Source: Natrinema altunense (lineage in GTDB: Archaea > Halobacteriota > Halobacteria > Halobacteriales > Natrialbaceae). Taken from it: DNA of 64,000 nucleotides. Numbering within the stretch: the first letter of the stretch is position 1; each line of letters begins with the position of its first letter. Made by a program: the position numbers and the translations under genes. The notes under the pieces are model-generated. The model was not told the DNA's origin and did not search any database. It saw only the letters and a program-made list of their open reading frames with translations. The stretch spans positions 36,766 to 100,765 of the forward strand of contig NZ_JNCS01000012.1 of assembly GCF_000731985.1 (NCBI RefSeq), written 5' to 3'. Positions 41,629 through 50,989 of this stretch are shown here, in pieces.

Positions 41629-42936
41629 ATGTCACAATCACGAACGCCAATCGAGAGCAGTCACGAGTCCCTGTCGCGGGACGAACTCCGCGCGCTACAG
41701 GACAAACGACTGCGAGAGACGGTTGCATACGCGTACGAAAACGTCGAACTGTATCGGACGGCATTCGACGAGGCTGGCGTCGATCCGGCTGCGATCGACG
41801 GGGTCGATGATCTCCCCATGATTCCGATGACCACGAAAGCGGACTTCCGGACGGCGTATCCGGATGGGTTGTTCGCCGTCGACGAGAGCGACCTCCAGCG
41901 AATACACGCCTCCTCCGGGACGACCGGGAAGCCGAAAATCGTCGGGTACACGGACACCGACATCGAGATCTGGAGTGAGGTGGTCGCTCGTTCGCTCCGT
42001 GCGGCGGGTGTCCAACCGGGCGAGACGCTACAAAACGGGTACGGATACGGCCTGTTCACCGGCGGCCTCGGGCTCCACTACGGTGCGGAAAAACTCGGGG
42101 CGACGGTCATTCCGATCGGTGGCGGGCAGACACAGCGACAAGTCGAGTTGCTTCAGGATCTGGAAAGCGATGCGCTCAGTTGCACGCCGTCGTACTCGCT
42201 CTATCTGGCCGAGACCGCTCGGGAGATGGGCGTCGACGTTCGCGACCTCCCGCTCGAGACGGTCATTTTCGGGGCGGAACCGTGTACGGACCCCATGCGG
42301 GAGGAGATCGAAGAGCGCCTCGACGTTACGGGCGTCGACATCTACGGACTGTCGGAGATCATCGGCCCCGGCGTTTCGATGGAGTGTCACGAGGCCCAGG
42401 ACGGCCTCCACATCTGGGAGGATCACTTTTATCCCGAAGTCGTTGACCCGAAAACGGGCGATCCTCTCGAAGAGGGTGAGGAGGGCGAACTCGTCTTGAC
42501 GACCCTGACGAAAGAGGCGCTACCGGTTCTCCGGTATCGAACGGGTGATCTGACGACGCTGAATTACGACACCTGTGACTGCGGTCGAACGATGGTCAGA
42601 ATGGACAACGTCACCGGGCGCGCGGATGATCTCCTGATCGTTCGTGGGATCAACCTGTACCCCAGCGAAGTGGAGGCCGTCGTCCTCGAGTTCGAGGAGA
42701 TCGCACCGTTTTACCGAATCGATATCGATCGCGAGAACAACCTCGATCGGATGACACTCACCGTCGAACGGGAACCGGAGGCGACGACCGATCTCGACGA
42801 CCTCCACGATCGAATCCTGCGTCGGCTCTCGAACGTTCTCTCGTTTACCCCGGATCGACTCACGATCGCCGATCCCGGCAGTATCGAGCGGACTGAAACC
42901 GGGAAAGTCAAACGCGTCTACGACCATCGGCGCTAG
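41629..42936 (+). CDS. paaK: Phenylacetate-CoA ligase
   Basis: 435 residues from ATG 41629, matching bacterial PaaK (about 437). AMP-binding motif ASSGTTGKPKIVGYT, the aromatic-CoA-ligase segments GYGYGLFTGGLGLHYGAEKL and YGLSEIIGPGVSMEC, and the C-terminal VRGINLYPSEVE are all present. It makes phenylacetyl-CoA, the substrate of PaaABC. ATG 41578 and 41563 are in-frame alternatives. A TATA-like ttatag lies near 41530, so the true start may be nearer 41563; the family alignment favours 41629. Confidence 0.92.
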   Translation: MSQSRTPIESSHESLSRDELRALQDKRLRETVAYAYENVELYRTAFDEAGVDPAAIDGVDDLPMIPMTTKADFRTAYPDGLFAVDESDLQRIHASSGTTGKPKIVGYTDTDIEIWSEVVARSLRAAGVQPGETLQNGYGYGLFTGGLGLHYGAEKLGATVIPIGGGQTQRQVELLQDLESDALSCTPSYSLYLAETAREMGVDVRDLPLETVIFGAEPCTDPMREEIEERLDVTGVDIYGLSEIIGPGVSMECHEAQDGLHIWEDHFYPEVVDPKTGDPLEEGEEGELVLTTLTKEALPVLRYRTGDLTTLNYDTCDCGRTMVRMDNVTGRADDLLIVRGINLYPSEVEAVVLEFEEIAPFYRIDIDRENNLDRMTLTVEREPEATTDLDDLHDRILRRLSNVLSFTPDRLTIADPGSIERTETGKVKRVYDHRR

Positions 42937-43450
42937 GGCAGTCGTCCCTGTTCAGTCCGCACTCTGCCTCGAGTCGACCGGTTATTTACTAGCCTCTCGA
43001 CACGGATATCGTCTAACTCAATCCCATCGGTATCGTTTGTCGGCTGAGCGACTAGACGGGTGCTCTGTGTTGCCTTTGTGTTGGTTCTGTGCAAGAGTGA
43101 TGGTGGCGACCGACTGTCCGCTCGTCCACTGTCCCACTCGCGAACTGAGAACGGAACCGGCACGCTCTCTACGATGAGGTCTCCCACTACCGTATTTCGG
43201 TTAACGTAGCCGAGTCGATCGAACGGGCCTCGTAGCGGGCAGCACTCATACGGGGAACGCGGTCGGATGATCGCGGCGATCCACCATTCTTGTATATTCT
43301 TCGCAACGACAATATCTATTGATCGTGATGTGAAACTGACTGATAGCGGGCCATGACGGCCCCGCTGCCTACATAACTAATTATTTTCTGACAAAGCCTA
43401 CGAAAGCACCGCCTCGTGTCCGTCGGTCGTCACAGGGCCGCCGTCGAGCG
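42937..43450. other. Intergenic region between convergent genes
   Basis: No convincing frame on either strand. Downstream flanks of paaK and the mutase gene; short AT-rich piece at about 43370 (aactaattatt). Confidence 0.5.
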
Positions 43451-45151
43451 TTAGACGGGCGTGATGTTCTCCTGGTATGATCCGTGGTGCTCCTCGAACA
43501 CGTCCATGATCTCGCCCATCGATGCGTACGCTTTCACCGCGTCGATGATGAACGGCATGACGTTCTCGTCGCGGTCGATCGCGTCCGACAACGCCTCGAG
43601 CGTCGCGTCGACCGCCTCGTCGTCGCGTTCCGCTCGTACCTCCTCGAGCCGCGCGAGTTGGCGCTCGCGCGTCGTCTCGTCGACTTCGAGGATCTCCGGG
43701 GAGGTATCCTCCGCGATGGTGTACTCGTTGACGCCGACGACGACCTCCTCGCCGCGTTCGACGCGTTGCTGGTATTCGTAGCTCGCCTCGCCGATTTCGT
43801 GGTGGAAGTAGCCCTGTTCGATGCCGTCGAGAACGCCGTCTCGCATCGAGCCGTCGCCGATCTCCTTGATCTCCTCGAGATACGTCATGATCTCCGCCTC
43901 GAGTTCGTTCGTAAGCGTTTCGACGGCGAAGCTCCCGCCCATCGGATCGACGATGTCGGCCGCGCCGGACTCCTCGGCGATGATCTGCTGGGTGCGCAAG
44001 GCGACGCGGACGGCTTTCTCGCTCGGGAGCGCGAGCGCCTCGTCAAAACTGTTGGTGTGTAGCGACTGGGTCCCCCCGAGGACGCCGGCCAGTGCCTGGA
44101 TCGTTACCCGAGCGATGTTGTTCAGGGGCTGCTGGGCGGTCAGTGACTGCCCCGCGGTCTGGGTGTGGAACTTGAGCCGTTTCGATTCGTCGGCCGCTGC
44201 GCCGTACCAGTCCTCCATCACGCGAGCGTAGACGCGCCGCGCGGCGCGGAACTTCGCGATCTCCTCGAAGATGGAGTTGTGACAGTTAAAGAAAAACGAG
44301 AGCAGCGGCGCGAACTCGTCGATCTCGAGCCCTCGATCGAGGCAGTCCTCGACGTAGGCGAAGCCGTCGGCGAGCGTGAACGCCGCCTCCTGGACGGCGG
44401 TCGAGCCCGCTTCGCGAATGTGATAGCCCGAGATGGAGACGGGGTGGAACCGCGGCGTTTCGTCGGTGGCGAACTCGATGGTGTCGGTGACGATATCCAG
44501 CGACGGCTCCGGCGGGATCATCCACTCCCGCTGGGCGATGAACTCCTTGAGCATGTCGTTCTGGAGCGTCCCTCGGACCTCCTCGCGCGGGACGCCTTGC
44601 TGGTCGGCCAGTGCGATGTACATCGCGTAGATGACCGCCGCGGAGGGGTTGATGGTAAACGACGTGGAAACCGCGCCGATGTCGATCCCGTCGAAGAGGA
44701 TCTCCATGTCCCGGAGCGTGTCGACGGCGACGCCCTCCTTCCCGACCTCGCCCTCGCTCATCGGGTGATCCGAATCCAGCCCCATCAGCGAGGGCATGTC
44801 GAACGCCGTCGAGAGCCCCGTCTGGCCCTCGTCGATCAGGTAGTGAAACCGCTCGTTGGTCTCCTCGGCGGTGCCGAAGCCGGCGAACTGGCGCATCGTC
44901 CACGTTCGCCCGCGGTACATAGTCGGGTACGGACCGCGCGTGTACGGCGGTTCGCCGGGGAACCCGAGATCGTCGTCGAAATCGAGATCGGCGATGTCCG
45001 CCGGCGTGTAGAGCCGGTCGACCTCGTGGTTCGAAACCGTCGCGAACCGTTCCTTTCGCTCGCCGTGAGCGTCGAGCGTCGGCTCGAGCGTTTCCGCTTT
45101 CCACTCCGCTCGCCGCTCGCGGATATCGTCGAGCTCTTGAGTGTCAAACAT
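43451..45151 (-). CDS. mcmA1: Methylmalonyl-CoA mutase large (substrate-binding) subunit
   Basis: 566 residues from ATG 45151. The TIM-barrel substrate domain is complete (YPTMYRGRTWTMRQFAGFGT, FDMPSLMGLDSDHP, KFHTQTAGQSLTAQQP, GGTQSLHTNSFDEALALPSE), and there is no B12-binding domain, which in archaea is a separate small gene not present here. It interconverts (R)-methylmalonyl-CoA and succinyl-CoA, the exit for propionyl-CoA. The strictly related ethylmalonyl or isobutyryl mutases cannot be excluded. Confidence 0.92.
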   Translation of the reverse strand: MFDTQELDDIRERRAEWKAETLEPTLDAHGERKERFATVSNHEVDRLYTPADIADLDFDDDLGFPGEPPYTRGPYPTMYRGRTWTMRQFAGFGTAEETNERFHYLIDEGQTGLSTAFDMPSLMGLDSDHPMSEGEVGKEGVAVDTLRDMEILFDGIDIGAVSTSFTINPSAAVIYAMYIALADQQGVPREEVRGTLQNDMLKEFIAQREWMIPPEPSLDIVTDTIEFATDETPRFHPVSISGYHIREAGSTAVQEAAFTLADGFAYVEDCLDRGLEIDEFAPLLSFFFNCHNSIFEEIAKFRAARRVYARVMEDWYGAAADESKRLKFHTQTAGQSLTAQQPLNNIARVTIQALAGVLGGTQSLHTNSFDEALALPSEKAVRVALRTQQIIAEESGAADIVDPMGGSFAVETLTNELEAEIMTYLEEIKEIGDGSMRDGVLDGIEQGYFHHEIGEASYEYQQRVERGEEVVVGVNEYTIAEDTSPEILEVDETTRERQLARLEEVRAERDDEAVDATLEALSDAIDRDENVMPFIIDAVKAYASMGEIMDVFEEHHGSYQENITPV

Positions 45152-45174
45152 GAGTGTGAATATCTCTGCCAGTG

Positions 45175-45184
45175 TTCTAAAGTC
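45175..45184 (-). promoter_or_regulatory. TATA-like box of the mutase gene
   Basis: Minus strand gactttagaa about 27 bases before ATG 45151; leaderless spacing. Confidence 0.45.
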
Positions 45185-45368
45185 TTGCTGTCGATCGCGT
45201 GACCCGGCCCCGGTGGTGGCGGGAGTCGCTACCGCCCGCTCGGATCGAGCCCCTCCCGATCACCGAGCGGCGGTTTCGGCGGTCGAACCGTGCCAAGAGC
45301 GGGTCCGTTCCAGCAATGCGATCGGGACCGACAAAACACTAAAGACGGTATGGTATGATTGACCACCC

Positions 45369-47003
45369 ATGGGAGTAGATTACAAGGATGCAGTCGGGAG
45401 CTTCGAATGGGACGTTCCGGAATCGTACGCGATTCCCTCAGTCGTTGCCGACCACGCCGAATCGTTCGGCGACCGCGTCGCCGTCCGCTTCCTCGACGAG
45501 GACGGGACCCGCGAGGAGCGGACGTACGCCGCCCTCCGCGACGGCATGAACCGATTCGCGAACGGACTCGAGGCACTCGGCGTCGGGCCCGGCGACCGCG
45601 TCATGCACCTCTTCCCGCGACATCCCGACGCGTTCGCCGTCCAACTCGGCGCTCTCGCGACCGGGTCCCTGCTGGTTCCCTGCTCGTCGATGCTCCGCTC
45701 GAAGGACATCGAATTCCGCGCGACCGACTGTAACGCGTCGACGATCGTCGTCCACGAGTCGCTGACCGACATGGTCGAACCGATCCTCGCGGAGACCCCC
45801 CTCGAGCGGGTGATCGTTCTCGACGGCGATGGGGGCGGCGACGGCGACCGGTGGACGACGTTCCGATCGGTGATCGACGGCCGGTCGGCCGAGTACGACG
45901 GTCCCGACCTCTCCGCCGACGATCCGATGTCGATCAACTACACCAGCGGGACGACCGGCCAGCCGAAGCCGGTCTTGCACAAACACCGCTGGCAGTACTG
46001 TTTCAATCGGATCAACGCGCCCTACTGGTGGGGGATCGACGAGGAAACCGATCTCGAGGACGAACTGCTGTGGGCGACGACCGGGACCGGCTGGGCCAAG
46101 TGGTTCTGGAGCCCGGTCGGCGTCGGCTTGACGACCGGCGCGACGCAACTCATCTACGACGGCGAGTTCGAGCCCGACACCTTCCTCGAACTGTTGGCGT
46201 CGGAGGGCGTCACCAAGCTCTGTGCCGTTCCGACCCAGTATCGGATGCTCGCCAACGCCGACCTCGAGCGCTACGACGTCGATCTCGACGATACGCTCTC
46301 GGCGGGCGAACCGCTCAATCGCGAACCGATCGAGCGCATTCGAGACGCCTGGGGCGTCACCCCGCGTGACGGCTACGGACAGACCGAGACCGTCGCCCTG
46401 GTGACGAACTATCCCGGGATCGATATCAAGCCCGGGAGTATGGGCAAGCCGACGCCGGGCGTCGGCGCGACGATCATCGACGTCGACGACGACAAGGAAG
46501 TCGAGACGGGCGAAATCGGTGAGATCGCCGTCCCGGTCGAGTCGCCGGCGATCTTCGATGGCTACTACGAGAAGCCCCAACTCGACGAGGCGAAACTCTC
46601 CGGCGACTACTATCGGACGGGCGACCTCGCCTCCCGCGACGAGGACGGCTACTTCTTCTTCGAGGGTCGGGCCGACGACATCATCATCTCGTCGGGCTAT
46701 CGTATCGGCCCCTTCGAGGTCGAGGACGCGCTCGTCAGCCACGACGCCGTCGCCGAGGCCGCCGTCGTCGACAGCCCACACGAGGAGCGCGGCAGCGTCG
46801 TCAAAGCCTACGTGATCCTCGCCGACGGCTACGAGAGGAGTCCGGAACTGAAAGACGACCTCCAGACGTTCATGAAGGAAGAGACGGCTCCCTACAAGTA
46901 CCCCCGCCGGATCGAGTTCACCGCGGAACTCCCCAAGACCTCGAGCGGGAAGATCCGTCGCGTCGAACTCCGCGAGAAAGAGCAGCACAAACACGGGTTA
47001 TAG
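45369..47003 (+). CDS. AMP-forming acyl-CoA synthetase (medium-chain type)
   Basis: 544 residues from ATG 45369. AMP-binding loop NYTSGTTGQPKPVLHK, hinge YYRTGDLASRDEDGYFFFEG, SGYRIGPFEVE and the catalytic lysine region PKTSSGKIRRVELRE are intact. Similar to AcsM/benzoate-type medium-chain acyl-CoA synthetases rather than acetyl-CoA synthetase. It activates an unknown carboxylic acid and stands before the 3-hydroxyacyl-CoA dehydrogenase gene. A paralogue is encoded at 57586. Confidence 0.9.
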   Translation: MGVDYKDAVGSFEWDVPESYAIPSVVADHAESFGDRVAVRFLDEDGTREERTYAALRDGMNRFANGLEALGVGPGDRVMHLFPRHPDAFAVQLGALATGSLLVPCSSMLRSKDIEFRATDCNASTIVVHESLTDMVEPILAETPLERVIVLDGDGGGDGDRWTTFRSVIDGRSAEYDGPDLSADDPMSINYTSGTTGQPKPVLHKHRWQYCFNRINAPYWWGIDEETDLEDELLWATTGTGWAKWFWSPVGVGLTTGATQLIYDGEFEPDTFLELLASEGVTKLCAVPTQYRMLANADLERYDVDLDDTLSAGEPLNREPIERIRDAWGVTPRDGYGQTETVALVTNYPGIDIKPGSMGKPTPGVGATIIDVDDDKEVETGEIGEIAVPVESPAIFDGYYEKPQLDEAKLSGDYYRTGDLASRDEDGYFFFEGRADDIIISSGYRIGPFEVEDALVSHDAVAEAAVVDSPHEERGSVVKAYVILADGYERSPELKDDLQTFMKEETAPYKYPRRIEFTAELPKTSSGKIRRVELREKEQHKHGL

Positions 47004-47109
47004 GGGCATGGTGTCGCCTCACTCGGCCGGATAGCACGTGATCGTCGGCCGTCGCGTTCGGTTCAACGACGGGCGACCACAGGCGTCGCCGCTGATGAGA
47101 GTCGGGAGC

Positions 47110-47117
47110 TTTACTAT
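47110..47117 (+). promoter_or_regulatory. TATA-like box of the 3-hydroxyacyl-CoA dehydrogenase gene
   Basis: tttactat about 28 bases before ATG 47141. Confidence 0.45.
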
Positions 47118-47140
47118 GACCGTCCGAGCATCACGGAACG

Positions 47141-48004
47141 ATGGCTCCACAGCTAGAGACGATCGACCGCGTCGGCGTCGTCGGCGCGGGGACGATGGGC
47201 AGTGGTATCGCACAGGTCGCCGCAACCGCGGGCTACGACGTCGTGATGCGCGATATCGAACAGGAGTACGTCGACAACGGCTTCGAAACGATCGCGGACA
47301 GTCTCGAGCGGCTCGTCGCCAGGGACCAACTGACCGACGCGGACGCCGCCGACGTTCGCGATCGGATCACCGGCACGACCGTCCTCGACGACCTCGCTGA
47401 CTGTGACATCGTGGTCGAGGCGGCTCTCGAGGACCTCGAGATCAAGCGCGACGTGTTCGCCGACCTCGACGAGATCTGTCGCGACGACGCCGTCCTCGCG
47501 ACGAACACGAGCACGCTCTCGATCACGTCGATCGCGAGCGCGACCGAGCGGCCGGACGCCGTCGTCGGCCTGCACTTCATGAACCCGGTGCCGATCATGG
47601 AGGGCGTCGAGATCGTCGTCGGCGAGAAGACGACCGACGAGGTCACCGACCTGGCACACACGTTCGCCGAAGCGTTGGGGAAGACGACGTGGGAAGCCGA
47701 CGACAAGCCCGGCTTCGTCACGAACCGCATCCTGATGCCGTGGATCAACGAAGGAATTCGGGCCTACGACGAGGGTGTCGCCTCCAAGGAGGACATCGAT
47801 ACGGGGATGGAACTGGGCACGAACGTCCCGATGGGACCGCTGACGCTGGCGGATCACATCGGACTCGACGTCTGTCTCCACGCGTCCGAGACGCTCCACG
47901 AGGAACTCGGCGACCGGTACAAGCCAGCCTATCTCCTCAAACGGAAGGTCGAGGCCGGCGACCTCGGCAAGAAAACGGGCGTCGGATTCTACGAGTACGA
48001 GTAA
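47141..48004 (+). CDS. 3-hydroxyacyl-CoA dehydrogenase
   Basis: 287 residues from ATG 47141. NAD fold VGVVGAGTMGSGIAQVAATA, the catalytic His in GLHFMNPVPIMEGVEI, the conserved KPGFVTNRILMPWINEGI and the C-terminal DVCLHASETLHEELGDRYKP are all as in 3-hydroxybutyryl-CoA dehydrogenases. PaaH-type enzymes do the same step in phenylacetate degradation. Convergent with the acyl-CoA dehydrogenase gene, two bases apart. Confidence 0.92.
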   Translation: MAPQLETIDRVGVVGAGTMGSGIAQVAATAGYDVVMRDIEQEYVDNGFETIADSLERLVARDQLTDADAADVRDRITGTTVLDDLADCDIVVEAALEDLEIKRDVFADLDEICRDDAVLATNTSTLSITSIASATERPDAVVGLHFMNPVPIMEGVEIVVGEKTTDEVTDLAHTFAEALGKTTWEADDKPGFVTNRILMPWINEGIRAYDEGVASKEDIDTGMELGTNVPMGPLTLADHIGLDVCLHASETLHEELGDRYKPAYLLKRKVEAGDLGKKTGVGFYEYE

Positions 48005-48006
48005 CG

Positions 48007-49131
48007 CTACTCCGACAGGTGCCGTGAGATGACTTCCTTCTGTATTTCCGACGTCCCCTCGTAGATCGTGGTGATCTTGGCGTCACGGTAGTAGCGTTCG
48101 ACGTCGAAGTCCTTGGTGTAGCCGTAGCCGCCGTGGACCTGCACCGCCTCGTTCGCGACGTCGACTGCCGTCTCGCTCGCGAAGTACTTGGCCATGCTTG
48201 CCGCCTGTGGGTCGAGCCCGTCGTCGTTCTTTCGGGCGGCGTCGCGGGTCAGCAGCCGTGCGGCCTGTACGTCGGTCTGCATGTCCGCGAGTTTGTGGGC
48301 GATGGCCTGATGCTCGATGATCGGCTCCCCGAACTGTTCGCGTTCGTTGGCGTAGCTCACGGCGGCGTCGAGGGCGGCCTGGGCGACCCCGACGGCCTGG
48401 CTGGCGATCGCGATCCGACCGCCGGTCAGGATCGAGAACGCGGCCTTCAGTCCGTCGCCGACCTCCGTCAGTCGGTTCTCTTCGGGGATGCGTACGTCGT
48501 CGAAGAGCAGCGTCGTCGTGTCGCTGGCGCGCAGTCCGAGTTTGTCCTCCTTCTTGCCGACTTCCAGCCCCGGCGTATCCTTTGGCACCAGGAACTGCGT
48601 CACGGTGTCGGGATCGTCGCGATCGGTCTTCGCGAACAGGACGACGACGCCCGCCCGCTTGCCGTTCGTGATCCACTGTTTCTTCCCGTTGATGACGTAC
48701 TCGCCGTCCTCGAGTCGGGCCTCGGTGCTCATCTCCGCCGGGTTCGAGCCGGCATCGGGCTCGGACAGCGCGAAGGCACCGACCGGGCGGCCGTCGACCA
48801 TCTCGGGTAGCCACTCGTCTTTGTGCTCCTGCGTTCCGAACTGGCGGATACACGAAGTCGCCAGACAGTGGACTGACAGGGCCGTCGCGACCGCCAGGTG
48901 TCCCCGCCCCAGTTCTTCGTTGACGATGCTGTACGTCACTTCGTCGGCGTCGAACCCGCCGTACTCCTCGGGAACCGTCAGCCCGGTCAGATCGAGCTCC
49001 GCGAGCCCGTCCCAGACGTCTTCCGGAAAGGTCTGGTCCGCGTCGTGCTCGTCGATCCCCTCGAGAACGTCGGTCTCGACGAACTCTCGAACCGTGTCCC
49101 GGATGAGTCGCTGTTCGTTCGTCAACTCCAT
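48007..49131 (-). CDS. Acyl-CoA dehydrogenase
   Basis: 374 residues from ATG 49131 (MELTNEQRLIRDTVREFVET). FAD/ACAD signatures: GAFALSEPDAGSNPAEM, KQWITNGKRAGVVVLFAKT, and the C-terminal VQVHGGYGYTKDFDVERYYR with the catalytic Glu region. Short/branched-chain type; oxidises a saturated acyl-CoA to the enoyl-CoA with electron-transfer flavoprotein. A TATA-like box lies at 49152-49161. The longer frame upstream crosses the neighbour's promoter and was rejected. Confidence 0.92.
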   Translation of the reverse strand: MELTNEQRLIRDTVREFVETDVLEGIDEHDADQTFPEDVWDGLAELDLTGLTVPEEYGGFDADEVTYSIVNEELGRGHLAVATALSVHCLATSCIRQFGTQEHKDEWLPEMVDGRPVGAFALSEPDAGSNPAEMSTEARLEDGEYVINGKKQWITNGKRAGVVVLFAKTDRDDPDTVTQFLVPKDTPGLEVGKKEDKLGLRASDTTTLLFDDVRIPEENRLTEVGDGLKAAFSILTGGRIAIASQAVGVAQAALDAAVSYANEREQFGEPIIEHQAIAHKLADMQTDVQAARLLTRDAARKNDDGLDPQAASMAKYFASETAVDVANEAVQVHGGYGYTKDFDVERYYRDAKITTIYEGTSEIQKEVISRHLSE

Positions 49132-49151
49132 ACGTGGACTTTCGTGAGCGG

Positions 49152-49161
49152 GATAGTAAAG
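49152..49161 (-). promoter_or_regulatory. TATA-like box of the acyl-CoA dehydrogenase gene
   Basis: Minus strand ctttactatc about 26 bases before ATG 49131. Confidence 0.45.
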
Positions 49162-49325
49162 CGCACGATTCCGCTGGTCGCCGTCCCGAGCCGTCCGGTC
49201 GAGCGACAGCCGGTCGTCTCCGCTCGGTGCTCGACAGCGACGGTGGATTGCCCGCGTCTCGAGCGTACGACTCCGTGACCGGTGCTCTCGATCGATGCGG
49301 CGGCCCGAGAGCCGGAGATAGGTAA

Positions 49326-49333
49326 CTAAAAAT
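49326..49333 (+). promoter_or_regulatory. TATA-like box of the CoA-transferase gene
   Basis: ctaaaaat about 27 bases before ATG 49357. Confidence 0.45.
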
Positions 49334-49356
49334 AGCGCCTCTCGCGAGGGGTAGGT

Positions 49357-50913
49357 ATGACAGTTCGTCAGTCCAGAGAGGCGGCTATCGAACGCATCGA
49401 CGACGGCGATACGGTCGGCATCGGCGGCTTCGTCGCCGTCGGACTCCCCGAGTACGTCCTCGAAGCGCTCGGCGAGCGATACGCCGAAACCGGCCAGCCC
49501 GGCTCGCTCACCCTGTATCATCCCGCCGCGGAGGGCGACCGACAGGGGCGTGGCCTGTCACACCTCGTTCAGGACGGGATGCTCGAGCGGACGATCGCGA
49601 GCCATTGGGGCTTTACACCTGACCTGATGGAACGGATCGTCGACAACGAGATCGAGGCCTACAACCTCCCCTTCGGTGTGATGGATCATATGCTCCGCGA
49701 CACCGCCGCGGGCAAACCCGGCACGATCAGCCACGTCGGGCTTGGGACGTTCGTCGATCCGCGCCAGGACGGCGCGAAGGCTAACGAGGTCACCGACGAG
49801 GACATCGTCGAACTCATGACCGTCGACGGCGAGGAGTATTTGTTCTATCACTCGGTGCCGATCGACGTGGCGATCATCCGGGGGACGACGGCCGACGAAG
49901 ACGGGAACGTCACCATGGAACGGGAAGCGCTCGACTCGAACGTGCTGGCGATGGCTCAGGCCGCCCACAACTCCGGCGGGACGGTGATCGCACAGGTCGA
50001 GCGTGTCACGGAGTCAGGCACGCTCACCGCACGCGACGTGGCCGTCCCCGGCGTCCTGGTCGATTCCGTCGTCGAAGCGCCGCCGAGCCATCACCAGCAA
50101 ACGTACGCGGAAGCCTACAATCCCGCCTACAGCGGCGAGATCAAGCGGCCGAGCGACGACCAGCGCGAGCCGCTCCCGCTCGACGCGCGGACGATTATCG
50201 CCCGCCGGGCCGCGATGGAACTCGAGACGGATTCGGTTATCAACCTCGGGGTCGGCGTCCCGGAACTCGTGCCGGCCGTCGCGGCTGACGGCGGCGTCGC
50301 CGACGAAATCACCCAAACCGTCGAGTCGGGGCCGATCGGCGGTGCCGCGTCCGGCGGGATCAGCTTCGGAACCGCGGTCAACCACCAGGCGCTCGTTTCC
50401 TCGCCCCAGCAGTTCGATTTCTACGACGGCGGCGGACTCGACATCGGCTTCCTGGGCATGGCACAGGCGGACGCCGCGGGCAACATCAACGTCAGCCGGT
50501 TCGGCTCGCAACTGCCCGGCTGTGGCGGGTTCATCAATATCACCCAGAACGCCGACAAGGTCGTCTTCTGTGGCACCCTGACGACCGACGGTCTCGAGAT
50601 CGCGACCGGAGACGGCACGCTCGCGATCGAATGCGAGGGAACGAGCCCGAAGTTCGTCGAGTCGGTCGAGCAGATCACCTTCAGCGGCGAGTACGCCGTC
50701 GAAACCGAGCAGCCGGTCGTCTACGTGACCGAACGCGCCGTTTTCGAACTCACCGCCGACGGCCTCGTCCTCACCGAGATCGCGCCCGGTCTCGACCCTG
50801 AGACCGATGTCAGCGACGAGATGGGCTTCGAGCCGCTCGTGGCCGACGACCTCGCGGAGATGGAGCCGCAACTGTTCGTCGACGACCCCCTCGATCTGAC
50901 CGACGCGGTCTAG
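49357..50913 (+). CDS. Family-I CoA transferase (propionate/acyl CoA-transferase type)
   Basis: 518 residues from ATG 49357, alpha and beta halves fused. First half: DGDTVGIGGFVAVGLPEYVL; second half: INLGVGVPELVP and the catalytic glutamate Glu323 in TVESGPIGG with oxyanion glycines, then GGGLDIGFLGMAQADAAGNI. The fused layout fits propionate CoA-transferase/YdiF-like enzymes, which move CoA between short acids or 3-oxo acids. It is likely to regenerate CoA esters in the surrounding beta-oxidation set. Confidence 0.88.
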   Translation: MTVRQSREAAIERIDDGDTVGIGGFVAVGLPEYVLEALGERYAETGQPGSLTLYHPAAEGDRQGRGLSHLVQDGMLERTIASHWGFTPDLMERIVDNEIEAYNLPFGVMDHMLRDTAAGKPGTISHVGLGTFVDPRQDGAKANEVTDEDIVELMTVDGEEYLFYHSVPIDVAIIRGTTADEDGNVTMEREALDSNVLAMAQAAHNSGGTVIAQVERVTESGTLTARDVAVPGVLVDSVVEAPPSHHQQTYAEAYNPAYSGEIKRPSDDQREPLPLDARTIIARRAAMELETDSVINLGVGVPELVPAVAADGGVADEITQTVESGPIGGAASGGISFGTAVNHQALVSSPQQFDFYDGGGLDIGFLGMAQADAAGNINVSRFGSQLPGCGGFINITQNADKVVFCGTLTTDGLEIATGDGTLAIECEGTSPKFVESVEQITFSGEYAVETEQPVVYVTERAVFELTADGLVLTEIAPGLDPETDVSDEMGFEPLVADDLAEMEPQLFVDDPLDLTDAV

Positions 50914-50957
50914 ATCGGCTTTCCGAGGACCGGCCGGGTCCGAAGCAAAGCGCAAAC

Positions 50958-50965
50958 CGTTAAGC
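50958..50965 (+). promoter_or_regulatory. TATA-like box of the enoyl-CoA hydratase gene
   Basis: cgttaagc about 28 bases before ATG 50990. Confidence 0.4.
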
Positions 50966-50989
50966 GAGACGGCCGCAAACGCCCGATCG

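Noticed and set aside
40542..41630. Longer amidohydrolase starting at 41630
   Set aside because: The additional 72 residues overlap the paaK start and both promoters and are not protein-like; ATG 41414 has a well-placed TATA-like box.
45438..46994. Minus-strand 518-codon frame
   Set aside because: Antisense of the acyl-CoA synthetase gene, no recognisable domain.
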